This document shows, piece by piece, positions 7,905 to 17,358 of a stretch of 21,323 nt of DNA. The notes beneath the pieces are model-generated. The model worked only from the letters and a program-made list of their open reading frames with translations, did no database searches and was not told where the DNA came from. The stretch spans positions 1 through 21,323 of the forward strand of contig JANXTP010000041.1 in the NCBI GenBank assembly GCA_025352345.1, read 5' to 3'. The position numbers were made by a program, and so were the translations under genes. Positions within the stretch are counted from its first letter, which is position 1, and the number at the start of each line of letters is the position of its first letter. The stretch is from Burkholderiales bacterium. Its GTDB lineage: Bacteria > Pseudomonadota > Gammaproteobacteria > Burkholderiales > Burkholderiaceae_C.

Positions 7905-9181
7905 GCGGCACTCGCTTTTAGGTGGGCATGACGCCTCAGTTTCCAGGTGAAGTAACCGATCGCCACCACGACCCCGACCGCGCCGGTGGCGGTATTGATC
8001 TGGAAGCTGCCGCGCACGGTCGACACATCGACCAGGCTGGCCGCAATCGCCGTGGCGGCGAGGCCGGTCGACACCACCAGCCACAACGGCATCACCCAAC
8101 CCCGTGCGCAGCCGATGCTGTAAACCGTGCCGCCCCAAGTGGCCAGCGTGCTGGCCAGAATCATCCACAGCAGTTCCGACTGCAGGCCGCCATAGGTGCC
8201 GCCGAGCACCCACAGGATGGCGGCCGGAAAGGCACTCGCCAGGGTCAGCAGAAGCGCCAGCAAGGCCGCGTAGAACGCGTTGACACTGACGAAGCCCGAC
8301 ATCAGTTCGACCGGCCCGTCCTGGCGGGCGAAATATGGCAGTACCAGCGCCGCAGATACTGAGCTAATCACTGCAAAGCCAGCGCCCAGGCGACCCAAGG
8401 CACCGACTTCGGCCACGCGCTCGGCACTGCCGAAGACACCGATCAGCCACACCGCGAGCTGACTGCTGAGCACGAAATAAATCGAGTTCGGTGCCTGCTT
8501 CCACAGGTGCTGGCGCAGCGCCGCCAGGTTTTGTCCCGCTGCAAGCGCAGGCCGCTCGACCTGCTCGGTCAGGTAGCGCCGCAGCGAGACAAAGTAGGCA
8601 GCCGCCACCACCAGGTTCAGCAGGCAAGCCACGGTTGCGTCGAGGGCCACAAATGCGAGCAGCAGCACGGTTGCGAGCTTCGCGGCGTTGATGCGCAGGT
8701 CGAGCTTCTGCTGCAACGCGACGTGGCCCGACAAGCGCGCAATGGACAGCGCGATGCCGACCCGCACATTCAGTGCCGCCGCCGCGATGATCAGCACCGT
8801 CAGCACTGCTACCTGCCAGGTGGGTGCCTGCTGGCGCATCAGCAGCCACGCACAACATGGGATCAGCGCAGCGAACGACCAGCCAGCCAGCTGGCGGTGC
8901 AAACCATTCGCATCGGACACCAATGCGCCCAGTGCCTGCCGCTGGCCGAGAAGGCGCCCGCCCAGGGCCATCACGGCTGTCGCCAGCCCGAGGTCCGTGA
9001 GGATGTTGGCCACGCTCGCCATGCTGATCGCCAGCGTGTAGTACCCGTACTGCGTCTGCGCCATGTATCGCACCAGCACGATGCCGACGCCAAAGCCCAT
9101 CAATTGCACCGCCAGCTGCGTCGAAGCGAAGCCGGTCAGCCGACCCAGTCGTTGGCGGGTGAGCAGAGCAGCAATGCTCAT
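7901..9181 (-). CDS. Wzx-like polysaccharide flippase (MOP superfamily)
   Basis: A 426-residue integral membrane protein with about twelve hydrophobic segments and short polar loops. Near the N-terminus VQLMGFGVGIVLVRYM (24-39) and QYGYYTLAISMA follow the usual Wzx/PST pattern, in which a Y/F-G motif comes after the first helix. By family it should flip the completed undecaprenyl-pyrophosphate repeat unit from the cytoplasmic to the periplasmic face of the inner membrane. The ATG at 9181 overlaps the preceding glycosyltransferase stop as ATGA and is preferred over an in-frame start 45 bases upstream. With the Wzy-like gene in the same run it indicates a Wzx/Wzy-dependent assembly route rather than an ABC transporter. 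Sequence conservation in this superfamily is low, so the substrate is inferred only from context. Confidence 0.88.
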   Translation of the reverse strand: MSIAALLTRQRLGRLTGFASTQLAVQLMGFGVGIVLVRYMAQTQYGYYTLAISMASVANILTDLGLATAVMALGGRLLGQRQALGALVSDANGLHRQLAGWSFAALIPCCAWLLMRQQAPTWQVAVLTVLIIAAAALNVRVGIALSIARLSGHVALQQKLDLRINAAKLATVLLLAFVALDATVACLLNLVVAAAYFVSLRRYLTEQVERPALAAGQNLAALRQHLWKQAPNSIYFVLSSQLAVWLIGVFGSAERVAEVGALGRLGAGFAVISSVSAALVLPYFARQDGPVELMSGFVSVNAFYAALLALLLTLASAFPAAILWVLGGTYGGLQSELLWMILASTLATWGGTVYSIGCARGWVMPLWLVVSTGLAATAIAASLVDVSTVRGSFQINTATGAVGVVVAIGYFTWKLRRHAHLKASAA

Positions 9182-9996
9182 CCCTTGGACTCCTGCAGTT
9201 TCGCGTCCACCAGCATGCGGAACCACAACACCTGAAAGAAGGCATACAGAAAGCCAGCACGCCCGTCGAGGAAGCCCCCTTGAATCAGATAGCGATAGAC
9301 GAACAGCAGCATCGGGCGAAGGATCGGCGGCGCGCTGTAGTAGCGGCCCTTGTAGTAGCGCCGGCGCTCGCGCGGGTCGGATGAAAGGCGGGCCTGGATC
9401 TGCCCCACCGGCTCACCCGATGGACGCCGCAACTCGGCCGCCTCGAGGTCGCTCCAGCGGTTGTGGCGCGCGGTCCACTCGGTCAGGCTGCCCACGTTCA
9501 TGTCATGCAACAGGCCACGAAGGCGCACACCCGGTTGGTCGGAGACGAAGTGCTGGTCGTAAAGCCGGTCTTCGCAGCGAGCGGCGCCCGATCTGAACAG
9601 GCGCAGATGAAAGTTGTCATTGCCGCCAAAGCGCAGCGGCTGGCCGAGGAAATAGGTGCGCCGCCTGAAGATGTAGCCAGAGGCAGCGCCTGGCGATGAC
9701 AGCACCCGCTTGATCTCGGCGATGGCCAAAGCGTCGAGCACCTCATCGGCATCGAGGTGCAATTGCCAGTCGCTGCGGTGGCCGAATTCATCGATCGCCC
9801 AGTTGCGCTGATCGGCATAGTGCTTGAACGCCCGATGAACGACATGGCAACCCAGGGCCGTGACGATCGCCACCGTGTCGTCGGTCGAGCCTGAATCGAC
9901 GACGTAGATGCATGGGCTGACATTGAGCGCGGCGCGCACCGTCCGCTCGATCACGTAGGCCGAGTTGTGCGTCAGCACGATCACGCCGAGCTGCAT
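9178..9996 (-). CDS. GT2 glycosyltransferase, WaaE/KdtX-like
   Basis: A 272-residue enzyme of the GT2 subgroup typified by WaaE/KdtX (lipopolysaccharide core beta-1,4-glucosyltransferase). Diagnostic pieces: VIVLTHNSAYVIERT (5-19), VVDSGSTDDT (32-41), HYADQRNWAID (59-69) and LHLDADEVLD (79-88), the last holding the DxD-like site. The C-terminal part is rich in Arg and Tyr (ERRRYYKGRYY), with a hydrophobic tail that may sit against the membrane. The ATG at 9996 has TAGG seven to eight bases upstream and follows the UDP-glucuronate decarboxylase stop by eight bases. In exopolysaccharide clusters this subgroup often adds an early sugar of the repeat; the exact donor is not assignable here. Confidence 0.9.
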   Translation of the reverse strand: MQLGVIVLTHNSAYVIERTVRAALNVSPCIYVVDSGSTDDTVAIVTALGCHVVHRAFKHYADQRNWAIDEFGHRSDWQLHLDADEVLDALAIAEIKRVLSSPGAASGYIFRRRTYFLGQPLRFGGNDNFHLRLFRSGAARCEDRLYDQHFVSDQPGVRLRGLLHDMNVGSLTEWTARHNRWSDLEAAELRRPSGEPVGQIQARLSSDPRERRRYYKGRYYSAPPILRPMLLFVYRYLIQGGFLDGRAGFLYAFFQVLWFRMLVDAKLQESKG

Positions 9997-10004
9997 CTGA
10001 GCGC

Positions 10005-10942
<938 letters not shown>

Positions 10943-10946
<4 letters not shown>

Positions 10947-12448
10947 CGGGGACTCTTTCGCAGGTAAGTAGGGAATCGAGGGGGATGGCGCAGCGCCGTC
11001 AGCGGCGCCCGGATCGACGCGAGCGCTTCTCGCGACGCGGCGATGCACAGCCCGGTGAACAGCCAGCCGTAGACATTGATCGTGCCGTGGCCGGTCAACT
11101 GGCCGAGCAGCAGCACGTAGCTGGCAAAAGCGAACAACAGCAGCGGCAACGGGTCCGATACGCGGCGGGTCGCCTGCAGCACCAGCCGCAGAAGCCAGAT
11201 CGCCAGGCCGAAGCGAAACGCGATGAAGCACAGGCCAAACGCCGGGCCGAGGTCGACCATGTGCCGCGCGAAATCGGTCTCGACCAGCTTGCCCGGCGCT
11301 ACGCCATCGACCATCGCGCCGAGCGTGATGCTGGCATTGCCGCCGTAGCCCAGGCCGTAGCCCAAGGCTGGCACCGTCTCGACGAGCCGGAAGAAGTCGA
11401 TGAAGCCATACAGCGCGCGACCGAACACCCCGCCCTCGATGCCCTGCTCTGCCGACGCGGCCGCGTCCCACCGGTTCATGAAGGCCTGAAAGCCAACCGG
11501 GAAGACGATCGGATACAGCACCGCGGCCGTCAGTGCCAGCGTTGCCGGCAAGGCCAGCGCACGCGCTTTCAGGGCCGCGCCCCGTCCGATGAAACCGAGG
11601 CCCATCGCGAACAAGCCCACGAGAGCGCACGACAGCGTCGTCCCCCGGCTGCCGCCCAGGGCCACACAGGTCAGGATGGCACCCGCCGACATCGCCAGCA
11701 TCAGTCGGCCGGACTTGCGCCTGGCCGCAGGCAGCAACAGCAGCGCAAGTAGGAAGACAGTGGCGGTGGTGACGAACTGTGACTGCCCTGCAGGCGAGGT
11801 GAAGGGCCCGGTCGGGCGGATGCGCTCGGCATCCAGCCCGATGCCCTGGAACTGGAAGTCCTTGTCTTCCGAGACGCCGACGTTGATCGCTGCGTTCTGC
11901 GGTGAGGTGAACTGGAGAGCCACCAGCAGTGCGATCGGCAGCGCCAGCCACAGCGTCACCTTGCCGAACCGCGCCAGATCGGCCGCCTTGAACTGTGCAC
12001 CGACCAGGAAGGCGAGCGGCACGTACATGAAGTAGCTGCGCCAGCCATAGATGCCCAGCAGCAACCGGGTGTTGTCGAGGCCGCCCAGCGCAATCTGCAG
12101 CACGAACAGCAACACCCCGAAGCCGCACATGAACACGCTGAGCATGAACCATGCGTTACGGCGTGGCCACAAGCCATGGCGTGTCGCCAGCAGGTAAGCG
12201 TAGATCAGGAACGGGTCCCGGATGAAGAAGATGTATGCGCCAAACTGCGGCACCACGTACTTGCGAAGGGACCCTTCGAAGATCGCCAGCAAGTAGATGA
12301 TCAGCACGACGTGGACCAGGTGCCGGCGCGCACGTTCTGCGGCAGCGGTAGCTGGCCGAGCGCGTGCCCGCGGCACGCCTCGCCCGACGGCGACGGCGGT
12401 GTCAGACAACGCGCGCGGCGCTCTGTGTGGCATGCGAGCGGTAAGCAT
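10943..12448 (-). CDS. Wzy polymerase / O-antigen ligase-like membrane protein
   Basis: A 501-residue protein with a polar, Arg-rich N-terminus and about ten membrane segments. FEGSLRKYVVPQ (57-68) begins the conserved region. A large periplasmic-type loop follows in the middle (about 180-222, containing RPTGPFTSPAGQSQF). GGSRGT (265-270) and GYGLGYGG (363-370) match the Wzy_C/O-antigen ligase-polymerase pattern. Likely role: periplasmic polymerisation of flipped repeat units, or ligation to an acceptor; polymerase is favoured because a flippase and exopolysaccharide genes surround it. The ATG at 12448 has AGGTG seven bases upstream but overlaps the preceding glycosyltransferase by 47 bases, unlike the 4-base overlaps elsewhere. 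A GTG at 12376 would remove the overlap at the cost of 24 residues, so the start is uncertain. Confidence 0.83.
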
Positions 12449-13445
12449 CGGTCAGCACCTGAAGGTAATCGCGCGCGACGCGATCGCGGGTGTGGCGTTC
12501 GAGGTGCGGCGCAACTTGGTGGCGGTAATGGTCAAGGCTTTCGGGATCGCCAAGCAACGCATCGATGCCGTTGGCCAAGGTGGTCGAGAGCGCGGGGCGG
12601 TCACTGTGCGGCAGCACCACGCCGCAGGCACCGACGGCGTCCGGCAGCCCGCCGCGGCGCGTGACCAGCGGCACGCAGCCGCAGGCCAGCGCCTCCAGCA
12701 CGACGACACCGAACGGCTCTTCCCACACCGACGGTACGACCAGCACCTGGTGTACGTTCAGCGTGGCGACCAATTCCGGGCCGACGCGACGGCCAACGAA
12801 ATCGATGCGGTCGGCGACGTTCAGCGCCTGGGCCTGTCGGCGCAATGCCGCGTCTTCGGGGCCATCACCCACAACCGTCAGGCGCACGTGCCGGCCGCGG
12901 CGCGCCAGAAGCGCGAGCGCGTCGATCAACAGGTCCACACCCTTGTCGCTGACCAGACGGCCGACGAACACCAGTTCACGCTCGCGGGAGGTGTCGTCGA
13001 TGCGCGTAAATACATCGTCTGCGTAGGGATTGGGAACCACCGCACAACGCACGGCCAAGGTACTTGCCACCGCCTGGCTGACCGCGATGTGGCGCGCCAG
13101 CGGCAGCACCAATCGCTTGAGACGCGCGGCCAGACCGCGGGTCGGGATCCAGGTGTGGTGGGCCACCACCCAGGGTCGGCGCAGCAGCAATTGCGGCCAG
13201 GCAAAGCGCAGGCTGATGTTGTTGTGGAAAACCACCTCGGCCCAGCGCACCAGCGCGAACAGGCGCTGCACCGACGGTTGGCGTACCACCTCGAAAGCGT
13301 CGGTGTCGGGCGCGTTACCGGCGGTCTGTGTAACGAGCACCACGCGATGCCCACTGCGCTGGAAGCGCTCGGCCATCAGCGCCGACACGGTTTCGATACC
13401 GCCGACCGACGGGCGAAACGGGACCGAGCAAAACAGGATGTTCAT
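12402..13445 (-). CDS. GT4-family glycosyltransferase
   Basis: A 347-residue GT-B glycosyltransferase and the first gene of the minus-strand run. The N-terminal domain has MNILFCSVPFRPSVGGIE (1-18) with the GGIE acceptor-side loop. The C-terminal domain has FVGRLVSDKG (160-169; Arg163, Lys168 for donor phosphates) and EEPFGVVVLEALACG (242-256), with the EX7E pair at Glu243 and Glu251. I chose ATG 13445 because the beta-strand then begins at residue 2, as in relatives; a GTG at 13481 would add twelve residues without recognisable sequence. No good Shine-Dalgarno is visible before either start. Cytoplasmic, retaining, one sugar per repeat; specificity unknown. Confidence 0.9.
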   Translation of the reverse strand: MNILFCSVPFRPSVGGIETVSALMAERFQRSGHRVVLVTQTAGNAPDTDAFEVVRQPSVQRLFALVRWAEVVFHNNISLRFAWPQLLLRRPWVVAHHTWIPTRGLAARLKRLVLPLARHIAVSQAVASTLAVRCAVVPNPYADDVFTRIDDTSRERELVFVGRLVSDKGVDLLIDALALLARRGRHVRLTVVGDGPEDAALRRQAQALNVADRIDFVGRRVGPELVATLNVHQVLVVPSVWEEPFGVVVLEALACGCVPLVTRRGGLPDAVGACGVVLPHSDRPALSTTLANGIDALLGDPESLDHYRHQVAPHLERHTRDRVARDYLQVLTDAYRSHATQSAARVV

Positions 13446-13529
13446 GGCGAGGTGGGTCGCAGGACGCGGTGGGTGGTCCACACGCAGGGCGTCTGCGGGG
13501 CTCCTCGGTGGTGGCAGTCGAAGCGCCTC

Positions 13530-13558
13530 AATGTAGCGATCAAATGTTGCGGTATCGA
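13530..13558 (-). promoter_or_regulatory. Candidate sigma-70 promoter of the 12-gene run
   Basis: On the minus strand TCGATA (13558-13553) and TACATT (13535-13530) are separated by 17 bases. Each matches the -35 and -10 consensus at four of six positions. A transcript starting about seven bases further on would have a leader of roughly 75-80 bases before the ATG at 13445. This is pattern matching only; high-GC betaproteobacterial promoters are often poor matches, so other positions are possible. Confidence 0.28.
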
Positions 13559-13582
13559 GTCAGCAGCTAGCTTGACCGTGCG

Positions 13583-13609
13583 CATCGAACCGTCACAAAG
13601 CCTGCCTAG
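13583..13609 (+). promoter_or_regulatory. Shared 27-base motif, copy A (upstream of GT4 13619)
   Basis: Architecture: CATCGAA, two bases, GTCACAAAGC, four bases, CTAG. The GTCACAAAGC-N4-CTAG part is identical to copy B at 19576-19593 apart from the four spacer bases. The CATCGAA-N2-GTCAC part is identical to copy C at 18122-18148 apart from the two spacer bases. Here CTAG ends only nine bases before the ATG at 13619, and the AGGA ribosome-binding sequence overlaps its end. If the motif is a promoter the message would be almost leaderless; an operator or a leader-RNA element is the alternative. Confidence 0.45.
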
Positions 13610-13618
13610 GATGGCCGG

Positions 13619-14929
13619 ATGCCCAACGCATCGATGCCACGCACCCTGGTGGTGAATTTCAATTCGCCCGAATTGAACCAGTTGGCGCTGGCGCTGGCCG
13701 GCTGCGATGCCTTGCAGGCCTACGTGCGGCCCTATGTGAACAAAGGTCGCGACTGGGAACGGGCCTTGTCGGCCCTGCCGCTGGCAGGCCGTGCCTACGC
13801 CCGCACCTTCGGCAGGCGCTTGATGAGCGACCCGCGGCTGGCGGCATTGACCCATGAGGCCGGTGTGTGGCCCGACCTGTGCGCCGCGAGCATCGGTCGG
13901 TTGCACCTGCTGCCACCTCACACCCGTCACCGCTGGACGAACCGACTGGTGATGTCGGTGCGCGAAGCGGTGGCGCAGGCGGCATGCAAGCATGTGCAGG
14001 ATGCGGACTGCATCGTGGGCTACGAAGGCTTTGCGCTGCCAGCGTTCGAGGCCGCGCAGTCGCTCGGCAGCCGCTCGGCGGTGCTGAACTACCCCGTGGC
14101 CCACCACCGCCAGCGGCGCCGGGTGCGGCTGGAAGAGAACGAGCGCGAGCCCGACTTCGCGGTGACCTGGCCGGGCTTCAACGACTGGCCCGACGGCCAC
14201 GAAGAACGGCTCGACGAGGAAATTCGATTGGCCGACGCGGTGCTGGTCGGTTCGGGCTACGCCGCCGACAGCTTCGTCGCCGAAGGCGTCGAGCGCTCCA
14301 AGATGCGCGTGGTGCCCTATGGCGTCGATTTGCAGACCTTCACGCCCGCTTCGCCTGGAGGCCGAGGTCGGTCAGACCGGTTCAACGTGATCTACGCCGG
14401 GCAACTGACGCAGCGCAAGGGCATCGCCTACCTGCTGCGCGGCTACCGCCATTTCGCGCGTCAAGACTCACACCTGACACTGGTCGGCAGCATCGTCGGC
14501 AGCGATGCACCGCTGCGACCGTTCGCCGACCTGTACGAGCACATCCCGCACCAGACGCGGCCGGCCCTCGCCGAGCGCTACCGCCACAGCGATGTGTTCG
14601 TGCTGCCGACGCTGATCGAAGGCATGCCGCTGGTGGTGCTCGAAGCGATGGCCTGCGGCCTGCCGGTGATCGTGACGGCGAACGGCCCGGCCGACATCGT
14701 GCGCGACGGCATCGACGGCTTCGTGATCCCCGAGCGCGACGCTGGCGCCATCAGCGACCGGCTCGATCGCCTGTACCGCGACCCTGAGCTGCGTGCCGAG
14801 ATGGGGCAGCAGGCGGCCCAACGTGCCCGCGCCTTCGGCTGGGAGGCGTACGCAGCAAAAGCGCGCCGGGTTCTGGCCGATCTGAGTGATGAGGTGGTTC
14901 CCTGCAGCGCGCGCCTCGTCGGTGTCTGA
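13619..14929 (+). CDS. GT4-family glycosyltransferase
   Basis: A 436-residue GT-B glycosyltransferase, longer than the other two GT4 enzymes in the window because of an extended N-terminal domain (about residues 1-250). The donor domain starts near VIYAGQLTQRKGIAYLL (257-273; Arg266/Lys267 region) and has the EX7E pair Glu334 and Glu342 in EGMPLVVLEAMACGLPV. It ends with an alpha-helical tail (QQAAQRARAFGWEAYA), standard for GT4. The ATG at 13619 has AGGA seven bases upstream; an ATG at 13634 is a second option. The neighbouring minus-strand operon is divergent. The secreted propeller gene begins immediately after its stop, so the two are probably co-transcribed. Sugar specificity unknown. 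Confidence 0.9.
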   Translation: MPNASMPRTLVVNFNSPELNQLALALAGCDALQAYVRPYVNKGRDWERALSALPLAGRAYARTFGRRLMSDPRLAALTHEAGVWPDLCAASIGRLHLLPPHTRHRWTNRLVMSVREAVAQAACKHVQDADCIVGYEGFALPAFEAAQSLGSRSAVLNYPVAHHRQRRRVRLEENEREPDFAVTWPGFNDWPDGHEERLDEEIRLADAVLVGSGYAADSFVAEGVERSKMRVVPYGVDLQTFTPASPGGRGRSDRFNVIYAGQLTQRKGIAYLLRGYRHFARQDSHLTLVGSIVGSDAPLRPFADLYEHIPHQTRPALAERYRHSDVFVLPTLIEGMPLVVLEAMACGLPVIVTANGPADIVRDGIDGFVIPERDAGAISDRLDRLYRDPELRAEMGQQAAQRARAFGWEAYAAKARRVLADLSDEVVPCSARLVGV

Positions 14930-14933
14930 CGTG

Positions 14934-17339
14934 ATGTGCCGCGCCCTGCGGTGGGTGTTGGTTGGCTTTGGCTCAGCCTTGCTGGCCGCGCCGATCGGTG
15001 CCACAGCACAAGCCCCGGCGGGCCGTGACGGCGTGCCGGCGCAAGCCACCCCGTGGACCTTCACCCTGCCCCGCAGCGCGACGACCAGCGCAGGCGTCTA
15101 CGACAGCGCAGGCCACCTGCTGCGCACGCTGTGGCGGGCGGAGGAAATCACGGCCGGCCCGCATCAGATGAGCTGGGACGGACGCGACGACCGCGGGCAA
15201 GCGGTGGCGGCCCAGGACATCGAGATCCGGGTCGTTCATCACCGCCTCGCCTATGTGTGGGAAGGCGTGATCGGCAACAGCAGCGGCGCCTTCGGGGGGC
15301 CACAGCTGCACCGCGCGTTTCTGCCGCCGACCAGCCTCGTGATCCAGGGCGATCGTGCGATCTACGCGGTAGGCTACAACGAAGGCCAGCCGGGGCTGCA
15401 CGGTTTCACGCTGTCCGCTCCGCAGAACGACACACGACCCTTGCCTTCGACCGACCCCTTCGTGTCGTACACGATGATTGCCGCCGATGCGACGCGGCTG
15501 CACTGGGCCAACGGCGGCGGTCTGTCGCGCAGCAGCTTCGTTGGCGCCTTCGAGCTGGCAGCCGCCCGCACCACCGGCTTCTCAGCCGGCGCACCGGTGT
15601 GCCTGAACCATTGGCCGAACTCGACGAGTTGCTACCCGGACCAGAGCTACGCGAGCGTGATCGATCTGCACGCCGACGCGGTCGATGCACCTACGGGCCT
15701 GGCAGTGCAGCGCAACGGTCGCATGCTCGCGGTGGCACACGGCGGGCGCAACCTGATCCGCCTGTACGACAAGACCAGCGGTGTGCTGCTGCGCGAGATG
15801 TCGGTAGCGTTGAATACCAAGTCTCTGAACCAGCTGGCGATGTCGCCTGACGGCGACCTGTGGGTCGTCTCAGGCCGCAGCGTGCTGCGCTACACCGATC
15901 TGGAACGCGCCCCACGGGTCACGGCGACGATCAGCGGATTGACACGACCGCTGGCACTCGCAGCAACGACAGGCGCCGACGATGCCGTGTGGGTAGCAGA
16001 CGGCGGCGCCAGTCAACAGCTGAAGCGCTACGACGCCCGGGGTCAGCAGACCGCCACGCTCGGAACGCCTGGCGGCTATGCCGACGACCCAGCCGTCAGA
16101 GCCGGCAAGCTGTGCTTCCAGGCGCGCGACGGCGGCGAGCAGACCGCACTGGCCGCCGTGCCGGACGGCAGCCTGTGGGTGGTCGATACCTGCAACAACC
16201 GCATGCTGCACCTGCTGACCGACACCGCCAACGCCGGCCGCAGCGATGCGCAGATCGCTTACCTGCCAGCCGTCTACACCTCGACCGTCGACCACGGCAG
16301 TCCGCGACGCGTGTTCGCCAATTTCCTGGAATTCGATGTCGACGACACCGCTCCATTGGCGCCCGGGCGCTCCTGGACGCTGGTGCGCAACTGGCTGGCC
16401 GGCCTGCCTGCCGTGTTGAAGGACGACCGTGCCTTCAATGGCGGCTTCGGCGGCTTCACCACGGTCGAGACGCTGGCCAACGGACGCACCTACGGCGTCG
16501 TGTCGGCACAGGGCCGGACCGTGATCGTCGAGCTGCCCGCCGCAGGCCCGCTGCGGGTGGTGAAGACGCTGGCCGCACCCTGGCCCGGCACCACGCCCAA
16601 GGTCATGTACGAGAACGGCGACCTCGGCTATGCGCTGACCGGACCCGGCACGCAAACCGCGATGCGCTTGTCGCTCACCGGCTTCGACAGCGCCGGCAAC
16701 CCGGTGTGGGCTACCGCGCCTCTGAAGCTGGCCAGCGTGCCAACGCTGCCCGGCACGCCCCACTACCGCGGCGCCTTCAGCGGTATGCCGCCGCGGTTCC
16801 CCGTGACCGCTTCAGGACGGGTGGTGTACTTCGACCAGTCGGTCGTCGGCAACGAAGGCTTTCACCTCGGTGCCGCGGCGATGGATGGCAGCCAGTGGCT
16901 GTGGCAGGCCAGCCCCAGCGGCGCACTGGACGGCAAGGGCAGCTTCCAGACCAAGGCGGTGGACGGATCGACCACCTATGGCGGCAACGCGGTGTGGGCC
17001 AGCGGGCGACACATCGTCTACGGCTACCACGGCGAGTTCTACAAGGATCTGCGCAACGGTCGCGTCGGGCAAGCCAACCAGTTCATGCACTTCGACGAGT
17101 CCGGCCTGTTCCTCGGTCAGTTCGGAATGCCATCGACACGCCCGTCAGATTTGCTGCAGACAGGTCAGAGCGGCAATGCCTTCAGCCCGACGCTGGTGCG
17201 CGACGGCCGCCGCCTGTACTGGTACCACAACGACGAATGGGGTCATGGCGGCTTGCACCGCTGGCGCATCGACGGCTGGGACGACATCGGCGACCTGCGT
17301 GGCAGCGGACCGCAGGGCAGCCCCATCGTGCTGCGTTGA
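14934..17339 (+). CDS. Secreted protein with FlgD-like Ig domain and NHL/beta-propeller-like repeats
   Basis: An 801-residue exported protein of unknown function. An Arg-containing n-region, the hydrophobic WVLVGFGSALLAAPIG and an ATAQA cleavage site (after about residue 27) form a good Sec signal peptide. Residues about 41-101 resemble a FlgD-type Ig fold (GVYDSAGHLLRTLW, then MSWDGRDDRGQAV). The rest carries repeated blade-like units of NHL type, for example GLAVQRNGRMLAVAHGG, LAMSPDGDLWVVSG, ALAAVPDGSLWVVDTCNN. No C-terminal membrane anchor or PEP-CTERM tag is seen, so it should be periplasmic or released. I chose ATG 14934, four bases after the GT4 stop, because the signal peptide then starts cleanly; GTG 14886, ATG 14889 and GTG 14931 are alternatives. 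Plausible roles are polysaccharide binding, modification or cleavage; none is shown by the sequence. Confidence 0.82.
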   Translation: MCRALRWVLVGFGSALLAAPIGATAQAPAGRDGVPAQATPWTFTLPRSATTSAGVYDSAGHLLRTLWRAEEITAGPHQMSWDGRDDRGQAVAAQDIEIRVVHHRLAYVWEGVIGNSSGAFGGPQLHRAFLPPTSLVIQGDRAIYAVGYNEGQPGLHGFTLSAPQNDTRPLPSTDPFVSYTMIAADATRLHWANGGGLSRSSFVGAFELAAARTTGFSAGAPVCLNHWPNSTSCYPDQSYASVIDLHADAVDAPTGLAVQRNGRMLAVAHGGRNLIRLYDKTSGVLLREMSVALNTKSLNQLAMSPDGDLWVVSGRSVLRYTDLERAPRVTATISGLTRPLALAATTGADDAVWVADGGASQQLKRYDARGQQTATLGTPGGYADDPAVRAGKLCFQARDGGEQTALAAVPDGSLWVVDTCNNRMLHLLTDTANAGRSDAQIAYLPAVYTSTVDHGSPRRVFANFLEFDVDDTAPLAPGRSWTLVRNWLAGLPAVLKDDRAFNGGFGGFTTVETLANGRTYGVVSAQGRTVIVELPAAGPLRVVKTLAAPWPGTTPKVMYENGDLGYALTGPGTQTAMRLSLTGFDSAGNPVWATAPLKLASVPTLPGTPHYRGAFSGMPPRFPVTASGRVVYFDQSVVGNEGFHLGAAAMDGSQWLWQASPSGALDGKGSFQTKAVDGSTTYGGNAVWASGRHIVYGYHGEFYKDLRNGRVGQANQFMHFDESGLFLGQFGMPSTRPSDLLQTGQSGNAFSPTLVRDGRRLYWYHNDEWGHGGLHRWRIDGWDDIGDLRGSGPQGSPIVLR

Positions 17340-17358
17340 GCGGTACCGCCGGCACCGG

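Larger units (their letters stand above)
13446..13618. other. Divergent intergenic promoter region
   Basis: These 173 bases separate the start of the 12-gene minus-strand run from the plus-strand GT4/propeller pair, so both promoters should lie here. The region is visibly less GC-rich in its middle (around 13530-13575) than the genes on either side. It contains a candidate minus-strand sigma-70 promoter (13530-13558), an AGCTAGCT palindrome near 13566-13573, a TTGACC at 13572-13577 that could serve as a plus-strand -35 but lacks a convincing -10, and one copy of the shared motif described separately (13583-13609). Confidence 0.6.

Noticed and set aside
10947..12152. Minus-strand open frame continuing about 400 codons upstream of the UDP-glucuronate decarboxylase start
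   Set aside because: It is Arg/Gly/Pro-rich shadow of the overlapping polymerase-like gene with no family motif; the ATGA start at 10946 fits the SDR fold exactly.
13572..13600. Sigma-70 promoter for the plus-strand GT4 starting at TTGACC
   Set aside because: The -35 is good, but at 15-18 base spacing only TCACAA/CACAAA-like sequence is found, which is a poor -10; noted but not called as a promoter.
17340..17358. Possible bidirectional terminator between the propeller and PEP-CTERM-like genes
   Set aside because: There are GC-rich palindromic bits (GGTACC, GCCGGC) but no stable stem followed by T residues on either strand.
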